Below are positions 8,220-17,158 of a stretch of DNA of 64,000 nucleotides, piece by piece. Source of the stretch: an uncultured Clostridia bacterium (GTDB lineage Bacteria; Bacillota; Clostridia; Christensenellales; Borkfalkiaceae). The notes under the pieces are model-generated. The model was given only the letters and a program-made list of their open reading frames with translations, did not search any database and was not told the DNA's origin. Location: the NCBI GenBank assembly GCA_944354125.1, contig CALVPT010000008.1, positions 18,945 to 82,944 of the forward strand, read 5' to 3'. Numbering within the stretch: position 1 is the stretch's first letter; every line of letters begins with the position of its first letter. The translations under genes and the position numbers were made by a program.

Positions 8220-9722
8220 ATGATGAAGAACAATATTTATCGGTCTGCCGCTCTCGTTACCGTCTTTTCGACAATCGAGAAGACGCTCAGCTTTATCTAC
8301 AGAATCGTACTCTCGCGCACGATAGGCGCCGAAGGCGTGGGCATCTATCAGATTTGTCTTTCGGTCTTTGCTGTATTCCTGACCGCCGCATCGAGCGGCA
8401 TACCCATAACCGTATCGCGCATAATGGCCAAGCACAGCGCATCGGGCAACATTGCCGCCAAGCACGGCGCAGTCTCCTCCGGAATCGCCCTGACTCTCAT
8501 GTTCACCGTGCCCGTCGCTTTGGTGCTGTTCCTCGCAAAAAATTTGTACGGCTTTCTCTTTCCCGACGAAAACTGTCTGAACATCTTCCTTTGGCTGTTG
8601 CCGGGCCTCATTCTGACCTCCGTCTATGCGGTAATGCGCGGCTCGTTCTGGGGAAACAAGCAATTTTTGTCATACAGCGCGATAGAACTCGCCGAAAACA
8701 GCGTAATGGTGATAGTCGGCTGCATACTCATAGGCTTTGCCCATACTCCCGAAGGCGGCGCCGAAGCGGCAATTATCGCCGTGCTCGTTTCATATATATT
8801 TTCATTCGCCGCTTCGCTTATCTGGTACCGCGTCAACGGCGGAAAATTCGTAGACCCAAGACCTCAGCTCAAGCCGCTTTTGTCCTCCGCAATGCCGATA
8901 ACCGTAATGCGCACCTCTACATCGCTGTTAAATTCCGTGATAGCCATGTTCCTACCCGCGCTGCTGATGTCCGCCTGCGGCTATACCGACAACGAGGCGG
9001 TTGCTCTGTACGGCGTGGTGATGGGTATGAGTCTGCCGATGCTGTTTACCCCCAATTCGCTGATAGGTTCGATTGCCGTAGTCGTATCGCCCGAACTGAG
9101 CGAAGATTTCTATGCGGGCCGCAAGGAAAACTTAAAGCGCGACATTGAACGCACCCTGCGCGCCGCCGTGCTCATCGCCGCCGTGCTCATTCCCGTAATG
9201 TTCACTCTCGGCGAAACGCTCGGCATTTTCTTCTTCGACAACGAGTTCAGCGGCGTGATTATAAGGCGGTTTGCCTTTATAATGCTGCCCATGAGCCTTT
9301 CGATAATCTCCACCACCGTGCTTAATTCCATGAATTTCGAGGTCAAGACGCTCGTTCACTTTTTCATAGGCGCGCTGGTGCTGCTGGCATGCATATTCGT
9401 GCTTACGCCCAGAATAGGCATATATGCCTACATGGTCGGAGAATCGCTCGACTTTGTGGTCACGGCGGCGCTCAACCTGCGGCTTCTGAGAAAGAATTGC
9501 CCCGACATAAATTATGCTGCATACACCTTAAAGAGCTTTATAATCGCCGTAGTCGCCTGCCTTTTCGGCAAGCTTGCAGACAACCTGCTGCCCGTGACTT
9601 TTGCGCCTTTTGCGAGGATTATTGTGAGCGGCGGCGCCGTCTTCCTGTTCGCCTGCGCAGCTTTCTTCGGAATGGAGATGGTCACGGCAAAGCCGCTTAA
9701 AAAACTATTTGCCAAAAGGTGA
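8220..9722 (+). CDS. SpoVB/MurJ-like lipid-linked oligosaccharide flippase (MOP superfamily)
   Basis: 500 residues with about 12-14 hydrophobic segments, an integral membrane protein of the polysaccharide-transport/MATE-like MOP group. The start (NNIYRSAALVTVFSTIEKTL) and the SRTIGAEGVGIYQI motif near residue 35 are typical of SpoVB, which is needed for spore cortex synthesis, and of its vegetative paralogues. It may flip lipid II or a related precursor. Two tandem ATGs (8220, 8223) can serve; no good ribosome-binding site is visible. Monocistronic, with a strong hairpin 65 bases after the stop. Confidence 0.87.
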   Translation: MMKNNIYRSAALVTVFSTIEKTLSFIYRIVLSRTIGAEGVGIYQICLSVFAVFLTAASSGIPITVSRIMAKHSASGNIAAKHGAVSSGIALTLMFTVPVALVLFLAKNLYGFLFPDENCLNIFLWLLPGLILTSVYAVMRGSFWGNKQFLSYSAIELAENSVMVIVGCILIGFAHTPEGGAEAAIIAVLVSYIFSFAASLIWYRVNGGKFVDPRPQLKPLLSSAMPITVMRTSTSLLNSVIAMFLPALLMSACGYTDNEAVALYGVVMGMSLPMLFTPNSLIGSIAVVVSPELSEDFYAGRKENLKRDIERTLRAAVLIAAVLIPVMFTLGETLGIFFFDNEFSGVIIRRFAFIMLPMSLSIISTTVLNSMNFEVKTLVHFFIGALVLLACIFVLTPRIGIYAYMVGESLDFVVTAALNLRLLRKNCPDINYAAYTLKSFIIAVVACLFGKLADNLLPVTFAPFARIIVSGGAVFLFACAAFFGMEMVTAKPLKKLFAKR

Positions 9723-9787
9723 TTCGCATGGCATCGCCGACGTTCGACAGTTGCTCTGCGCCGTGTCATTTTTGCTTCAGGTTTATT

Positions 9788-9823
9788 CAGGAGGGCGCGC
9801 CTTACATAAGGCGCGCCCTCCTG
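9788..9823. terminator. 16-bp hairpin between convergent genes
   Basis: Perfect stem 9788-9803 / 9808-9823 with a 4-base loop and GGCGCGCC at its core. It lies between the SpoVB-like gene (plus) and the TauE/SafE pair (minus). There is no strong T run on either side, but position and stability suggest a shared terminator. Confidence 0.7.
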
Positions 9824-9852
9824 CATTGCGACACGATAACATATGCCGCACG

Positions 9853-10236
9853 TCAACGGCGCTTGTTCTTTTTTATTTCCTCCGCGAGCGAGAGAATGCC
9901 CTTTATGGCAAGCGCGATTAAAAAGGCGCCGAAGAGCCGCCGCAGCAGCGAGGCATCCAGAAACGCCGCCGCAATGCTGAAAACGACGGCCGACGCCAGC
10001 GCAGGCACGATGACCCACCACAGCCCGTCCGTCCTGAGATACCCCTTCTTTTTATGTTCGGCGAGCGCGAACGCCGCCATGGGCAGAAAGGCTATTACGT
10101 TTGTTGCCTGCGCGACGTGCTGGCTTACGCCAAGAAATATGGTCAGAACGGGTATCAGCACCGTGCCTCCGCCCATGCCCATTCCGCCAAGAAGACCCGC
10201 AAGCACGCCTGCAACGAGATATATTATGAACGCCAT
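9853..10236 (-). CDS. TauE/SafE family permease, half-size subunit B
   Basis: 127 residues with 3-4 hydrophobic segments. The N-terminal LLGGMGMGGGTVLIPVL is the glycine-rich motif of the TauE/SafE family, which exports sulfite, sulfoacetate or other organic anions. Full-length members have two such repeats in about 250 residues; here each repeat is a separate gene. It begins 1 base after the stop of its partner, so the two are translationally coupled and probably form a heterodimer. Substrate unknown. Confidence 0.85.
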   Translation of the reverse strand: MAFIIYLVAGVLAGLLGGMGMGGGTVLIPVLTIFLGVSQHVAQATNVIAFLPMAAFALAEHKKKGYLRTDGLWWVIVPALASAVVFSIAAAFLDASLLRRLFGAFLIALAIKGILSLAEEIKKNKRR

Positions 10237-10237
10237 G

Positions 10238-10591
10238 TCAGCCTATTACCATCCTTATGCCTGCGGCGAGCATTAATGCGACGAAGGCTATTTTGACCCA
10301 TACGGCCGGCAACTTATCGAGAAGCGCCGCGCCTATGAGACCGCCTGCCACGTTGCCTATCGCCGAGGGAATGACCACGGACGAATCAAAAAATCCGTTG
10401 ACCGTATATATTATCGCGCTTATGAGGCACAGCGGAGCAATGACGAGTATTGCCGTTGCGTGCGCCTCCTTTGCAGAATACGAAAGGTTGCCCGAAAGGA
10501 GCGGAACGGCTATCATGCCGCCTCCGCCGCCGAACAATCCGTTTGCCGTACCGACCAAAAATCCGCTTGTTATAGCCCTTGTCTTTTTCAA
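10238..10591 (-). CDS. TauE/SafE family permease, half-size subunit A
   Basis: 117 residues, first gene of the pair. It carries the repeat motif GTANGLFGGGGGMIAVPLL near residues 15-33, then hydrophobic helices. The start is TTG at 10591 (MKKTRAITSG), supported by GGGGAG 8 bases upstream; no ATG is available near the N-terminus. Partner of the next gene; split permeases of this type are frequent in clostridia. Confidence 0.85.
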   Translation of the reverse strand: MKKTRAITSGFLVGTANGLFGGGGGMIAVPLLSGNLSYSAKEAHATAILVIAPLCLISAIIYTVNGFFDSSVVIPSAIGNVAGGLIGAALLDKLPAVWVKIAFVALMLAAGIRMVIG

Positions 10592-10700
10592 TGTTATTCT
10601 CCCCGAGAGTTATTTTGTGTAAAACAGACAGTTTAATAGATATTTTCCGCAAAAATTTTATAATAATGAATTTTTTTAACGCTATTAAGGCGATAATCAG

Positions 10701-10729
10701 TTGCCAAAAATATGGTTTTATATTAAAAT
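10701..10729 (+). promoter_or_regulatory. promoter of the large surface-protein gene
   Basis: TTGCCA (10701-10706), 17-base spacer, TAAAAT (10724-10729). It leaves a leader of about 85 nt before ATG 10823. Confidence 0.55.
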
Positions 10730-10822
10730 GATAGGGTATGAAAGGAACTGTGCCGAATGCGCAAAAAAATGCGCGTAAGGCGTGCTCCGCTTTTTGCAAC
10801 TAACAATATAATAAGGTGTTAT

Positions 10823-13800
10823 ATGAACGAAAAGAACAAGGCAAAATTCAAAAAATTATTTACGGGCGCAGCTGTACTTGCTACTTCGTGCGCACTCGCC
10901 TTTGCCCCTGCCTGCTCGACTACGAGCGACAGCACCGAAGAGGACGAGAACACGAGTACCAAGCAGGACACTCAGCTCATAAAGAACGGAAATTTTGAAT
11001 TTTACGACGACAATGACGGAACCTACTTCATAAGCTCGCCCGATAACTGGACGATAGGCACTACGGGTAACTCCTCCAACTCCATGTCGGGCATAATCGA
11101 CACGAGCAAGAGCGGCTGGGACGAGCTCACCGACCCCGAACTTCCCGAAAAGCTTGAAACCAACGACGACCTTGACGACGATGACGACAATAAGGTTGAC
11201 TACAACGGCGCGCTGACGGACGATTTGCCCTTCGCCAACCCCCACGAGGCAACCAATACCGACGAGACCACCGACGAGCGCGAGTATATAGCCAACCCCT
11301 ATACTCACGAATACAGCTATGACGCCGACGGAAACATCCTCAATGCGGCAGGCGAAAAGGTGACGACTTACGAGGATGAGGACGGAAACGTCTACCTCGA
11401 CGAAGAGCACACAAAGCCCCTTGAGACATCCGTGCTCATGCTGCACAACTATCGCAAGAGCTATTATACGGGTACCGAGAGCTATTGCCAGTCCTCCTCT
11501 ACCGTAACGCTCGAGGCGAGCACGGCGGCTTCCATTTCCGTCTGGGTCAAGACGAGCAACCTCTACTTCGACGGCGCAACCAACGAGAGAACGCCCGTCA
11601 ACGGCGAGAGAGGCGCCTATATTCAGGTAAACACCACTGTCGGCGGCAACTCGCTTGACAGCTTCAAGATAAGAAACATCGACACCGAAAAGCTTAACCC
11701 CGACGGCGAGAACAACGGCTGGGTACAGTATACCGTCTATGTAGAGGCTTCGAGCTTTGCAAGCACTACGGTATCTATATCCGTCGGCCTCGGCGAGGAC
11801 AGCATCTATACGGTCGAGGGCTATGCCTTCTTCGACGATATCTCCATCACCAAGTACATGAACGGCGACGAGATGAGAGAGGCGGTAAACGAGGGTCACG
11901 ACGACACCTATTTCGATTCCCTAGTCGAAAATTCCACCAGCCTTCCCCTCTCGACCGACGGCAAGGATGTGTTCAGAGTCGACAAGGAAGTTTCCCAGAC
12001 CAACTCATCCGACGGCTCGGTTACGACCAACACCAAGGAAAATAACTTCAACGACAGGCATTTCTACATCGACCTGGCAAGCTCTTCGACGAAGAATCTC
12101 GTAGAATTCGGCTCAGACACGGTTGCTGCGGGACTGACCGTTGAAAAGACCAATACGGGAAGCTATGTTTCCTCCAAGAACAACAACTATTCGAGCAATT
12201 CGGTTTCCGTGCTCGAAAACGGTGCAGGAAACGCTTACCTTCCCTCCAAGCTCACCAATAACGGTCTTACCGTCAGCGACGACCTTCTGGCAACGCTCGG
12301 CGTGACCGACGCCGAAGACTGGACGACCAGCCTCGGCGGAGAGTATTCGGAAATACTGACCAGCGCCCTTAAGAGCGCGGCAAGCCTTCCCGGAGCTGAC
12401 GGCTCGGCATCGGCGCTCGTGATGCTCAGCGCAAACGGCGCGGCTTACCAGTCCGAGATAACCGACGACAAGTTCACCCTTCAGCCTCAGTCCTACGCCC
12501 TCGTATCCTTCTGGGTAAAGACGGCTGACATGAACGACAAGACCGCCGCAACCGTCACCGTAAAGGACGTAAACGACGAGAACAACAGCTCTAACTTCAC
12601 GCTTGACTCCACCGATGTCGGCACGGTCACGATAAATGACCAGAAAGACGTTTACAACGGCTGGGTTCAGTGCTTTGTAAGGGTTTCCAATACCACCGAA
12701 GAGGCACAGACGTTCAAGATCTGCGTCAACCTCGGCATCACGACCATTCAGGGCACCACTCCCACATCCTACACGGCAGGCTGGCTGGCAATAACCAACA
12801 TGTCCCTCATCGAACTCGACGAGGACGTATACGGATATACCTCTTCGGGCACCTACCTTGCAACCCTTTCCTTCAGCGAGAGCAGCGAGAGCACTGCAGG
12901 ATACTTCGACAGCGAACAGGGTGAAAAGAACGTCATTCAGGAAGACGTGGCAATCCCCTCCACTTATAAGGGAGTCAACGGAGCAAGCGCAGAGGTCGTA
13001 AACCTCGGCAAGGAGCTCACCGAATACGACGACACCAACAGAAATCCCTATGCAGGTCTGATTAACAAGGAATACCTCGACAACTACAAGGGTTGCGAGT
13101 GGTACAGCGCGATTACCGCCCTCAAGAACCTCAACGACAACGAAGAGATATGGAACACGCTTGCAGGCAAGTATTCCGTACAGCCACTGCTCATAGTAAA
13201 CACCGCAAGGACGATTGCAGACAGAACTTCGGCAATATATAATTACGGTTACATCGGCAACGACAGCACCATCTCCGCAAGCGGATATATGGCAATAAGC
13301 GTAAGGGTCAAGGTAAGCGCAGGCGCGGTAGCCAACATCTACCTCACCGACACCGACCCCGCATCCAAGCAGGTGCTCAGCTTGGAGCTTCCCGAATATA
13401 CCTTCTGGTATGACGACGACGGCAACATCTTAAAGGGCGAACCCAAGGAAAATGCCAGCGTTGCAGAACTCAGGGAGAACATCGCATACAAGCTCCGCAA
13501 GGACGGCCTTTATGAGAACGGCGACGGCAAGCTGTACGCTAACTTCTATAACCTTGAAAGATACTACGACGTAGAATTCGAACACGAGAACTTCTATGAC
13601 GAGGACGGAAAGCTGGTCAAGTTCGAAGACCTCGTTCAGGGCGAAATCTACTACGCAAATGCAGAAAAGACGGCTTACGCTCCCCACTACCTCATCGCAG
13701 GCAGCAATACCTCCAAGGTATACAAGTACAACTCGGGCGTAGGCAGCTCTGCTACCTACCTCTACATGGTAAACGACGAGGCTGATGCAGATAAGGTTGT

Positions 13801-14881
13801 ATACGGCGTAGACACGACAAAGGCAGCGCTCAGATACGACAACACGAACAATGCGGCAACGCCTTACCAGTTCACCATAGACGCCACCACCGATGAGGGT
13901 GCGGCAAAGTATGCAGGCAAGTGGATAACCGTTACGTTCTACGTTCACGGCGGTTCCTCCGCAAAGAACTACAGACTCGAGCTCTGGAGCGGTTACCGCG
14001 ACCAGGAGACGAGCGGACAGACCGAAGGCAGCTATGTACTCTTCGACTACAGCGCGGCTTCGATAGACGAGTCGGGATTCAATGACCTCGTATCCTACTA
14101 CACGGGCGAAATTCTCGACGAGTACAAGAAGGTCGTAGACAGCGAACTTGCCGACAACAACGGCACGATTGCAGACTTCGAAAAGCTTGCAGGTCAGAAG
14201 CTTGATATCTATAACTACTCGGCAACCTACTACACCTATACCCTCTACGATTCGGCAACCTACGTTCCCTTCAACGCAGAGACGGCAGGCGAGGATGCAA
14301 CCGGTTACGCATACACCTACAGCGACTACTCCGAGAGCCTCGGCTTCCTCAAGATTGAGGACGATACGCTCGGCGGCAACGAAATCTCCATGTCGGCCTT
14401 CATAGACTACTCCGTAGTCGACAAGACGATAGAGCTCAGCGGATCTACCGACGTGGAAGAAGATACCACCGAAGAAGAGACGACCGAAAACGATTCCAAT
14501 ATCTGGCTGCTTGCAGCTTCGATTGCAATCGTAATCGCCATACTCATTGCGATAATCTCCATAGTAATAAGGGATATCGTAAAGAGGCACAGACGCAGAA
14601 AGACTGCCGGCAAGAACAGCTATAACTTCAACAAGAACAAGCGCTACGTCAGAAAGTACGTAAAGGCCAACGGAGAAGCTCCCGAAGTCAAGGAAGAAGA
14701 CGTAGACAGGAGCCTTCTTGAGGACAAGGCTGAAACCGCCGCACCCGAGGAGAGCGCTACGCCCGAAGATACGACTGAAGGCGCTTCGGACACCGAAGAA
14801 AGCGCAGAGGACGAGCAAACTGCTCCCTCCGAAGGCGAACAGTCAGAAAACGGCGATGACGGCGAGGAAAAGAAGGACTGA
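10823..14881 (+). CDS. large cell-surface protein with carbohydrate-binding-like modules and C-terminal membrane anchor
   Basis: 1352 residues. I start at ATG 10823 because ATAAGGTG precedes it and a signal peptide follows directly: basic MNEKNKAKFKKLF, a hydrophobic stretch, then FAPAC near residue 31 (a non-canonical lipobox, or a normal cleavage site). An acidic Asp/Glu/Asn-rich linker follows. At least two modules resemble beta-sandwich carbohydrate-binding domains: one opens LIKNGNFEFYD near residue 52 and ends YAFFDDISI, another has SYALVSFWVKT and NGWVQCFVRVSN. One membrane helix near residues 1230-1255 (WLLAASIAIVIAILIAIISI) is followed by RHRRRK and an acidic tail of about 90 residues. 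Own promoter and terminator. Function unknown; no catalytic domain recognised. Confidence 0.85.
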   Translation: MNEKNKAKFKKLFTGAAVLATSCALAFAPACSTTSDSTEEDENTSTKQDTQLIKNGNFEFYDDNDGTYFISSPDNWTIGTTGNSSNSMSGIIDTSKSGWDELTDPELPEKLETNDDLDDDDDNKVDYNGALTDDLPFANPHEATNTDETTDEREYIANPYTHEYSYDADGNILNAAGEKVTTYEDEDGNVYLDEEHTKPLETSVLMLHNYRKSYYTGTESYCQSSSTVTLEASTAASISVWVKTSNLYFDGATNERTPVNGERGAYIQVNTTVGGNSLDSFKIRNIDTEKLNPDGENNGWVQYTVYVEASSFASTTVSISVGLGEDSIYTVEGYAFFDDISITKYMNGDEMREAVNEGHDDTYFDSLVENSTSLPLSTDGKDVFRVDKEVSQTNSSDGSVTTNTKENNFNDRHFYIDLASSSTKNLVEFGSDTVAAGLTVEKTNTGSYVSSKNNNYSSNSVSVLENGAGNAYLPSKLTNNGLTVSDDLLATLGVTDAEDWTTSLGGEYSEILTSALKSAASLPGADGSASALVMLSANGAAYQSEITDDKFTLQPQSYALVSFWVKTADMNDKTAATVTVKDVNDENNSSNFTLDSTDVGTVTINDQKDVYNGWVQCFVRVSNTTEEAQTFKICVNLGITTIQGTTPTSYTAGWLAITNMSLIELDEDVYGYTSSGTYLATLSFSESSESTAGYFDSEQGEKNVIQEDVAIPSTYKGVNGASAEVVNLGKELTEYDDTNRNPYAGLINKEYLDNYKGCEWYSAITALKNLNDNEEIWNTLAGKYSVQPLLIVNTARTIADRTSAIYNYGYIGNDSTISASGYMAISVRVKVSAGAVANIYLTDTDPASKQVLSLELPEYTFWYDDDGNILKGEPKENASVAELRENIAYKLRKDGLYENGDGKLYANFYNLERYYDVEFEHENFYDEDGKLVKFEDLVQGEIYYANAEKTAYAPHYLIAGSNTSKVYKYNSGVGSSATYLYMVNDEADADKVVYGVDTTKAALRYDNTNNAATPYQFTIDATTDEGAAKYAGKWITVTFYVHGGSSAKNYRLELWSGYRDQETSGQTEGSYVLFDYSAASIDESGFNDLVSYYTGEILDEYKKVVDSELADNNGTIADFEKLAGQKLDIYNYSATYYTYTLYDSATYVPFNAETAGEDATGYAYTYSDYSESLGFLKIEDDTLGGNEISMSAFIDYSVVDKTIELSGSTDVEEDTTEEETTENDSNIWLLAASIAIVIAILIAIISIVIRDIVKRHRRRKTAGKNSYNFNKNKRYVRKYVKANGEAPEVKEEDVDRSLLEDKAETAAPEESATPEDTTEGASDTEESAEDEQTAPSEGEQSENGDDGEEKKD

Positions 14882-14920
14882 TAGTCCTCCCCCTACTCAC
14901 GGTCACTGAAAACTGAACAG

Positions 14921-14957
14921 AACGCTCCGCTGTAGATTTTGTAGCGGAGCGTTTTTG
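14921..14957 (+). terminator. intrinsic terminator of the surface-protein gene
   Basis: Stem AACGCTCCGCT (14921-14931) with AGCGGAGCGTT (14943-14953), 11-base loop, then TTTTTG. Confidence 0.9.
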
Positions 14958-15255
14958 TGTTTACAGGGCGGCGCGGTCAGGTTTTGGCATATTTGAGACT
15001 TTGCGTCAAAAGACTTACGAACTTAAACCAAAGTGTGAACGTAGGAAAGTCAAGGGCGTACGACGGGCATTTATGCGTACATTAAGGCGACAACTGTTGG
15101 TCAGACGCCCGACATTTTCCGAATGCCGGAAAGATAAATGACTTTCGGGTAATATGTCTGAGCGACTTTTGAGACTTTGCCGCAGGGCTGACGTCGCAAC
15201 ATAATCTGCGGCGCAAAGAGGTACGCTTTGCGAGAACTTTGAATACAGGTGAATT
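14958..15255. other. 298-base gap before the GNAT gene
   Basis: No gene is supported. A 13-base direct repeat TTTGAGACTTTGC occurs at 14992-15004 and 15168-15180. The frames on the minus strand here have no start context. No clear promoter is seen for the GNAT gene. Confidence 0.5.
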
Positions 15256-15774
15256 ATGCTTGAAAGATTTGGAATCGAGGACTTTGACGAAATATTTGAC
15301 ATAATGCAGGAGAGCTTTCCCCTGGCCGAATACAGGACATATGACGGACAGAAAGCGCTGTTTGAAAGACAGCGCTACAACGTGTGCGGCATACGTATAA
15401 ACGGCGAAATTGCGGCATTTATAGCCTTCTGGCAGGACGAGGGAATAGTTTTCATAGAGCATTTCGCAGTGCGGACGACCTACCGCAATCACGGCTTGGG
15501 CGGAAAGGCGCTGAGAGAACTTATTGAACTGAACCGCGGCAGACTTGTATGTCTGGAGGTCGAACCGCCCGAAAACGACATTGCCAAACGGCGCATAGCT
15601 TTCTATGAGCGCAACGGACTTTTCCTGAACAATCACCCCTATATGCAGCCCTCCCTTTCGGTCGGGCGTCCGCCTTTACCGCTCATGATTATGACATCGG
15701 GCAGGCAAATAGATGCCGACGAATTTGCAAGGCTCAAGAATACCCTCTATGAGAGCTTTTACAAGTCACTCTGA
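15256..15774 (+). CDS. GNAT family N-acetyltransferase
   Basis: 172 residues. The acetyl-CoA pyrophosphate loop is visible as RNHGLGGKAL (residues 77-86, R-x-x-G-x-G), preceded by the beta-4 strand IVFIEHFAV and followed by RLVCLEVEPP and the YERNGL motif. The substrate cannot be predicted; small molecule, peptide or protein are all possible. Start supported by AGGTGAA 3 bases before ATG. Convergent with rsmF-like across a shared hairpin. Confidence 0.9.
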   Translation: MLERFGIEDFDEIFDIMQESFPLAEYRTYDGQKALFERQRYNVCGIRINGEIAAFIAFWQDEGIVFIEHFAVRTTYRNHGLGGKALRELIELNRGRLVCLEVEPPENDIAKRRIAFYERNGLFLNNHPYMQPSLSVGRPPLPLMIMTSGRQIDADEFARLKNTLYESFYKSL

Positions 15775-15828
15775 CGCCCTGCGGCGGCATAACCTACGCT
15801 TATTGATGAAAGATTTACTATAAAATGA

Positions 15829-15865
15829 GGCGCGGCCTCGGGTTAAATTAACCCGAGGCCGCGCC
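15829..15865. terminator. 17-bp hairpin between GNAT and rsmF-like genes
   Basis: Perfect stem 15829-15845 / 15849-15865 with a 3-base loop, 18 bases beyond the minus-strand stop at 15884. The minus tail is TCATTTTAT. Probably serves both convergent units. Confidence 0.75.
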
Positions 15866-15883
15866 CCTATAATATTTAAGTCT

Positions 15884-17158
15884 TTAAATTCTCAGTCCCT
15901 TGGGAAGATGATTTTTTGCCGTGCCGTTGACGCACTTGCACCAGCCGAGAGGAAAGCCGAGATATGCAGCGACAGCCCACCCCTTCGCATCATTGCAGTC
16001 GAAGGTATTGCCGCTAAGGTACGAAAGCGCCGTCTTTTCGTCGAGCGCGATACACGCCGCCTCCTCCGCACTCAAACACATTGCAAGCGAATGCGACGGC
16101 TCAAACCTGTCGCCCCTGAACTCGCCCAGGCGCACGCCTGCCCTCAATATGCTGATCTTTACCTCGGGACAATCTTCGGGAATGGAGTACAGCGTGTCTG
16201 CCGCAAGGTGAAGATTGCCCAACCTGACCTTGAGATATTCTTCCTCGAACTGCCTGTACAGCGAGGTTTTCTTTCTGTCGGGCGGACACATCTTAAAGGG
16301 ACGGACCTCTCCGCTCTCTCCGCCCTGCTTTTCGAACAGGGCGGCATAATGCCCCTCTCCGCGTATCTCGTGCGGCAGCAGCTTTTTTTGCTCAATCAGC
16401 GCAAATTCAGGATGTCTTTTCAAAAAATCTGCCGTCTGCAGTTCGTCCTCTTCGGGGGAGAACGTACAGGTGGAATAGACGAGTCTGCCGCCGCCTTTAA
16501 GCGACTGCGCCGCGCAGTCGAGTATTTCCGCCTGCCTTGCGGCGCACCTTTCTACGTTTTCGACGCTCCATTCGGGTATGGCGTTGACCTCTTTTTTAAA
16601 CATGCCCTCGCCCGAGCAGGGCGCATCTACGAGCACCTTATCGAAATACCCCTCAAAACGGGAGGCTATTTCGTCAGGAGTCGCGCAGGTGACTACGGCG
16701 TTTTTTATGCCCAGCCTTTCGACGTTGGAGGAGAGAATTTTTGCCCTGGACGAGTTTATCTCGTTGAGCACGATTATGCCCTCTCCGCCCATCTTCTGCG
16801 CAAGCTGAGTGCCCTTTCCTCCCGGGGCGGAGCACAAATCCAGCACTCTTTCGCCGCCCTTTACGCTAAGAAGGGGCGCGGCGCACATTGCCGACGGCTC
16901 CTGCACATAGTAGGCGCCTGCGGCGTGCAATACCGTCTTGCCGGCCTTTTCCTCGCCGACATAGAAGCCGCACGGCTCCCACGGAACGGGTTCGAGCGCA
17001 AACGGCGATATCCGCCTGAAATTATCTATATCCGTCTTAAGCGTGTTGACCCTTACAGCCTTGCAGGGAGCAAGCTCGTACGATGCCAGAAAATCGTTGA
17101 AATTCTCCTTTAAAAGCGACTTCATGCGCTCCAGAAACTTCTCAGGCAGTTGTATCAT
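15884..17158 (-). CDS. rRNA cytosine-C5 methyltransferase, RsmF/NOL1-NOP2-Sun family
   Basis: 424 residues from ATG 17158 (MIQLPEKFLERMKSLL). SAM-dependent RNA m5C methyltransferase: the SAM motif is VLDLCSAPGGKGTQL, DAPCSGEGMF carries the release cysteine and YSTCTFSPEEDE the catalytic cysteine. A C-terminal region of about 130 residues corresponds to the extra RNA-binding domain of RsmF-type proteins. The start lies inside the 3' end of the exonuclease gene (17-base overlap), so the two are coupled. Target base not deducible. Confidence 0.9.
   Translation of the reverse strand: MIQLPEKFLERMKSLLKENFNDFLASYELAPCKAVRVNTLKTDIDNFRRISPFALEPVPWEPCGFYVGEEKAGKTVLHAAGAYYVQEPSAMCAAPLLSVKGGERVLDLCSAPGGKGTQLAQKMGGEGIIVLNEINSSRAKILSSNVERLGIKNAVVTCATPDEIASRFEGYFDKVLVDAPCSGEGMFKKEVNAIPEWSVENVERCAARQAEILDCAAQSLKGGGRLVYSTCTFSPEEDELQTADFLKRHPEFALIEQKKLLPHEIRGEGHYAALFEKQGGESGEVRPFKMCPPDRKKTSLYRQFEEEYLKVRLGNLHLAADTLYSIPEDCPEVKISILRAGVRLGEFRGDRFEPSHSLAMCLSAEEAACIALDEKTALSYLSGNTFDCNDAKGWAVAAYLGFPLGWCKCVNGTAKNHLPKGLRI

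Noticed and set aside
10856..14818. Long minus-strand frames of 347 and 462 codons opposite the large surface-protein gene
   Set aside because: They are codon-bias shadows: no start context, Val/Arg-rich unstructured wording, and a well-supported plus-strand gene covers them.
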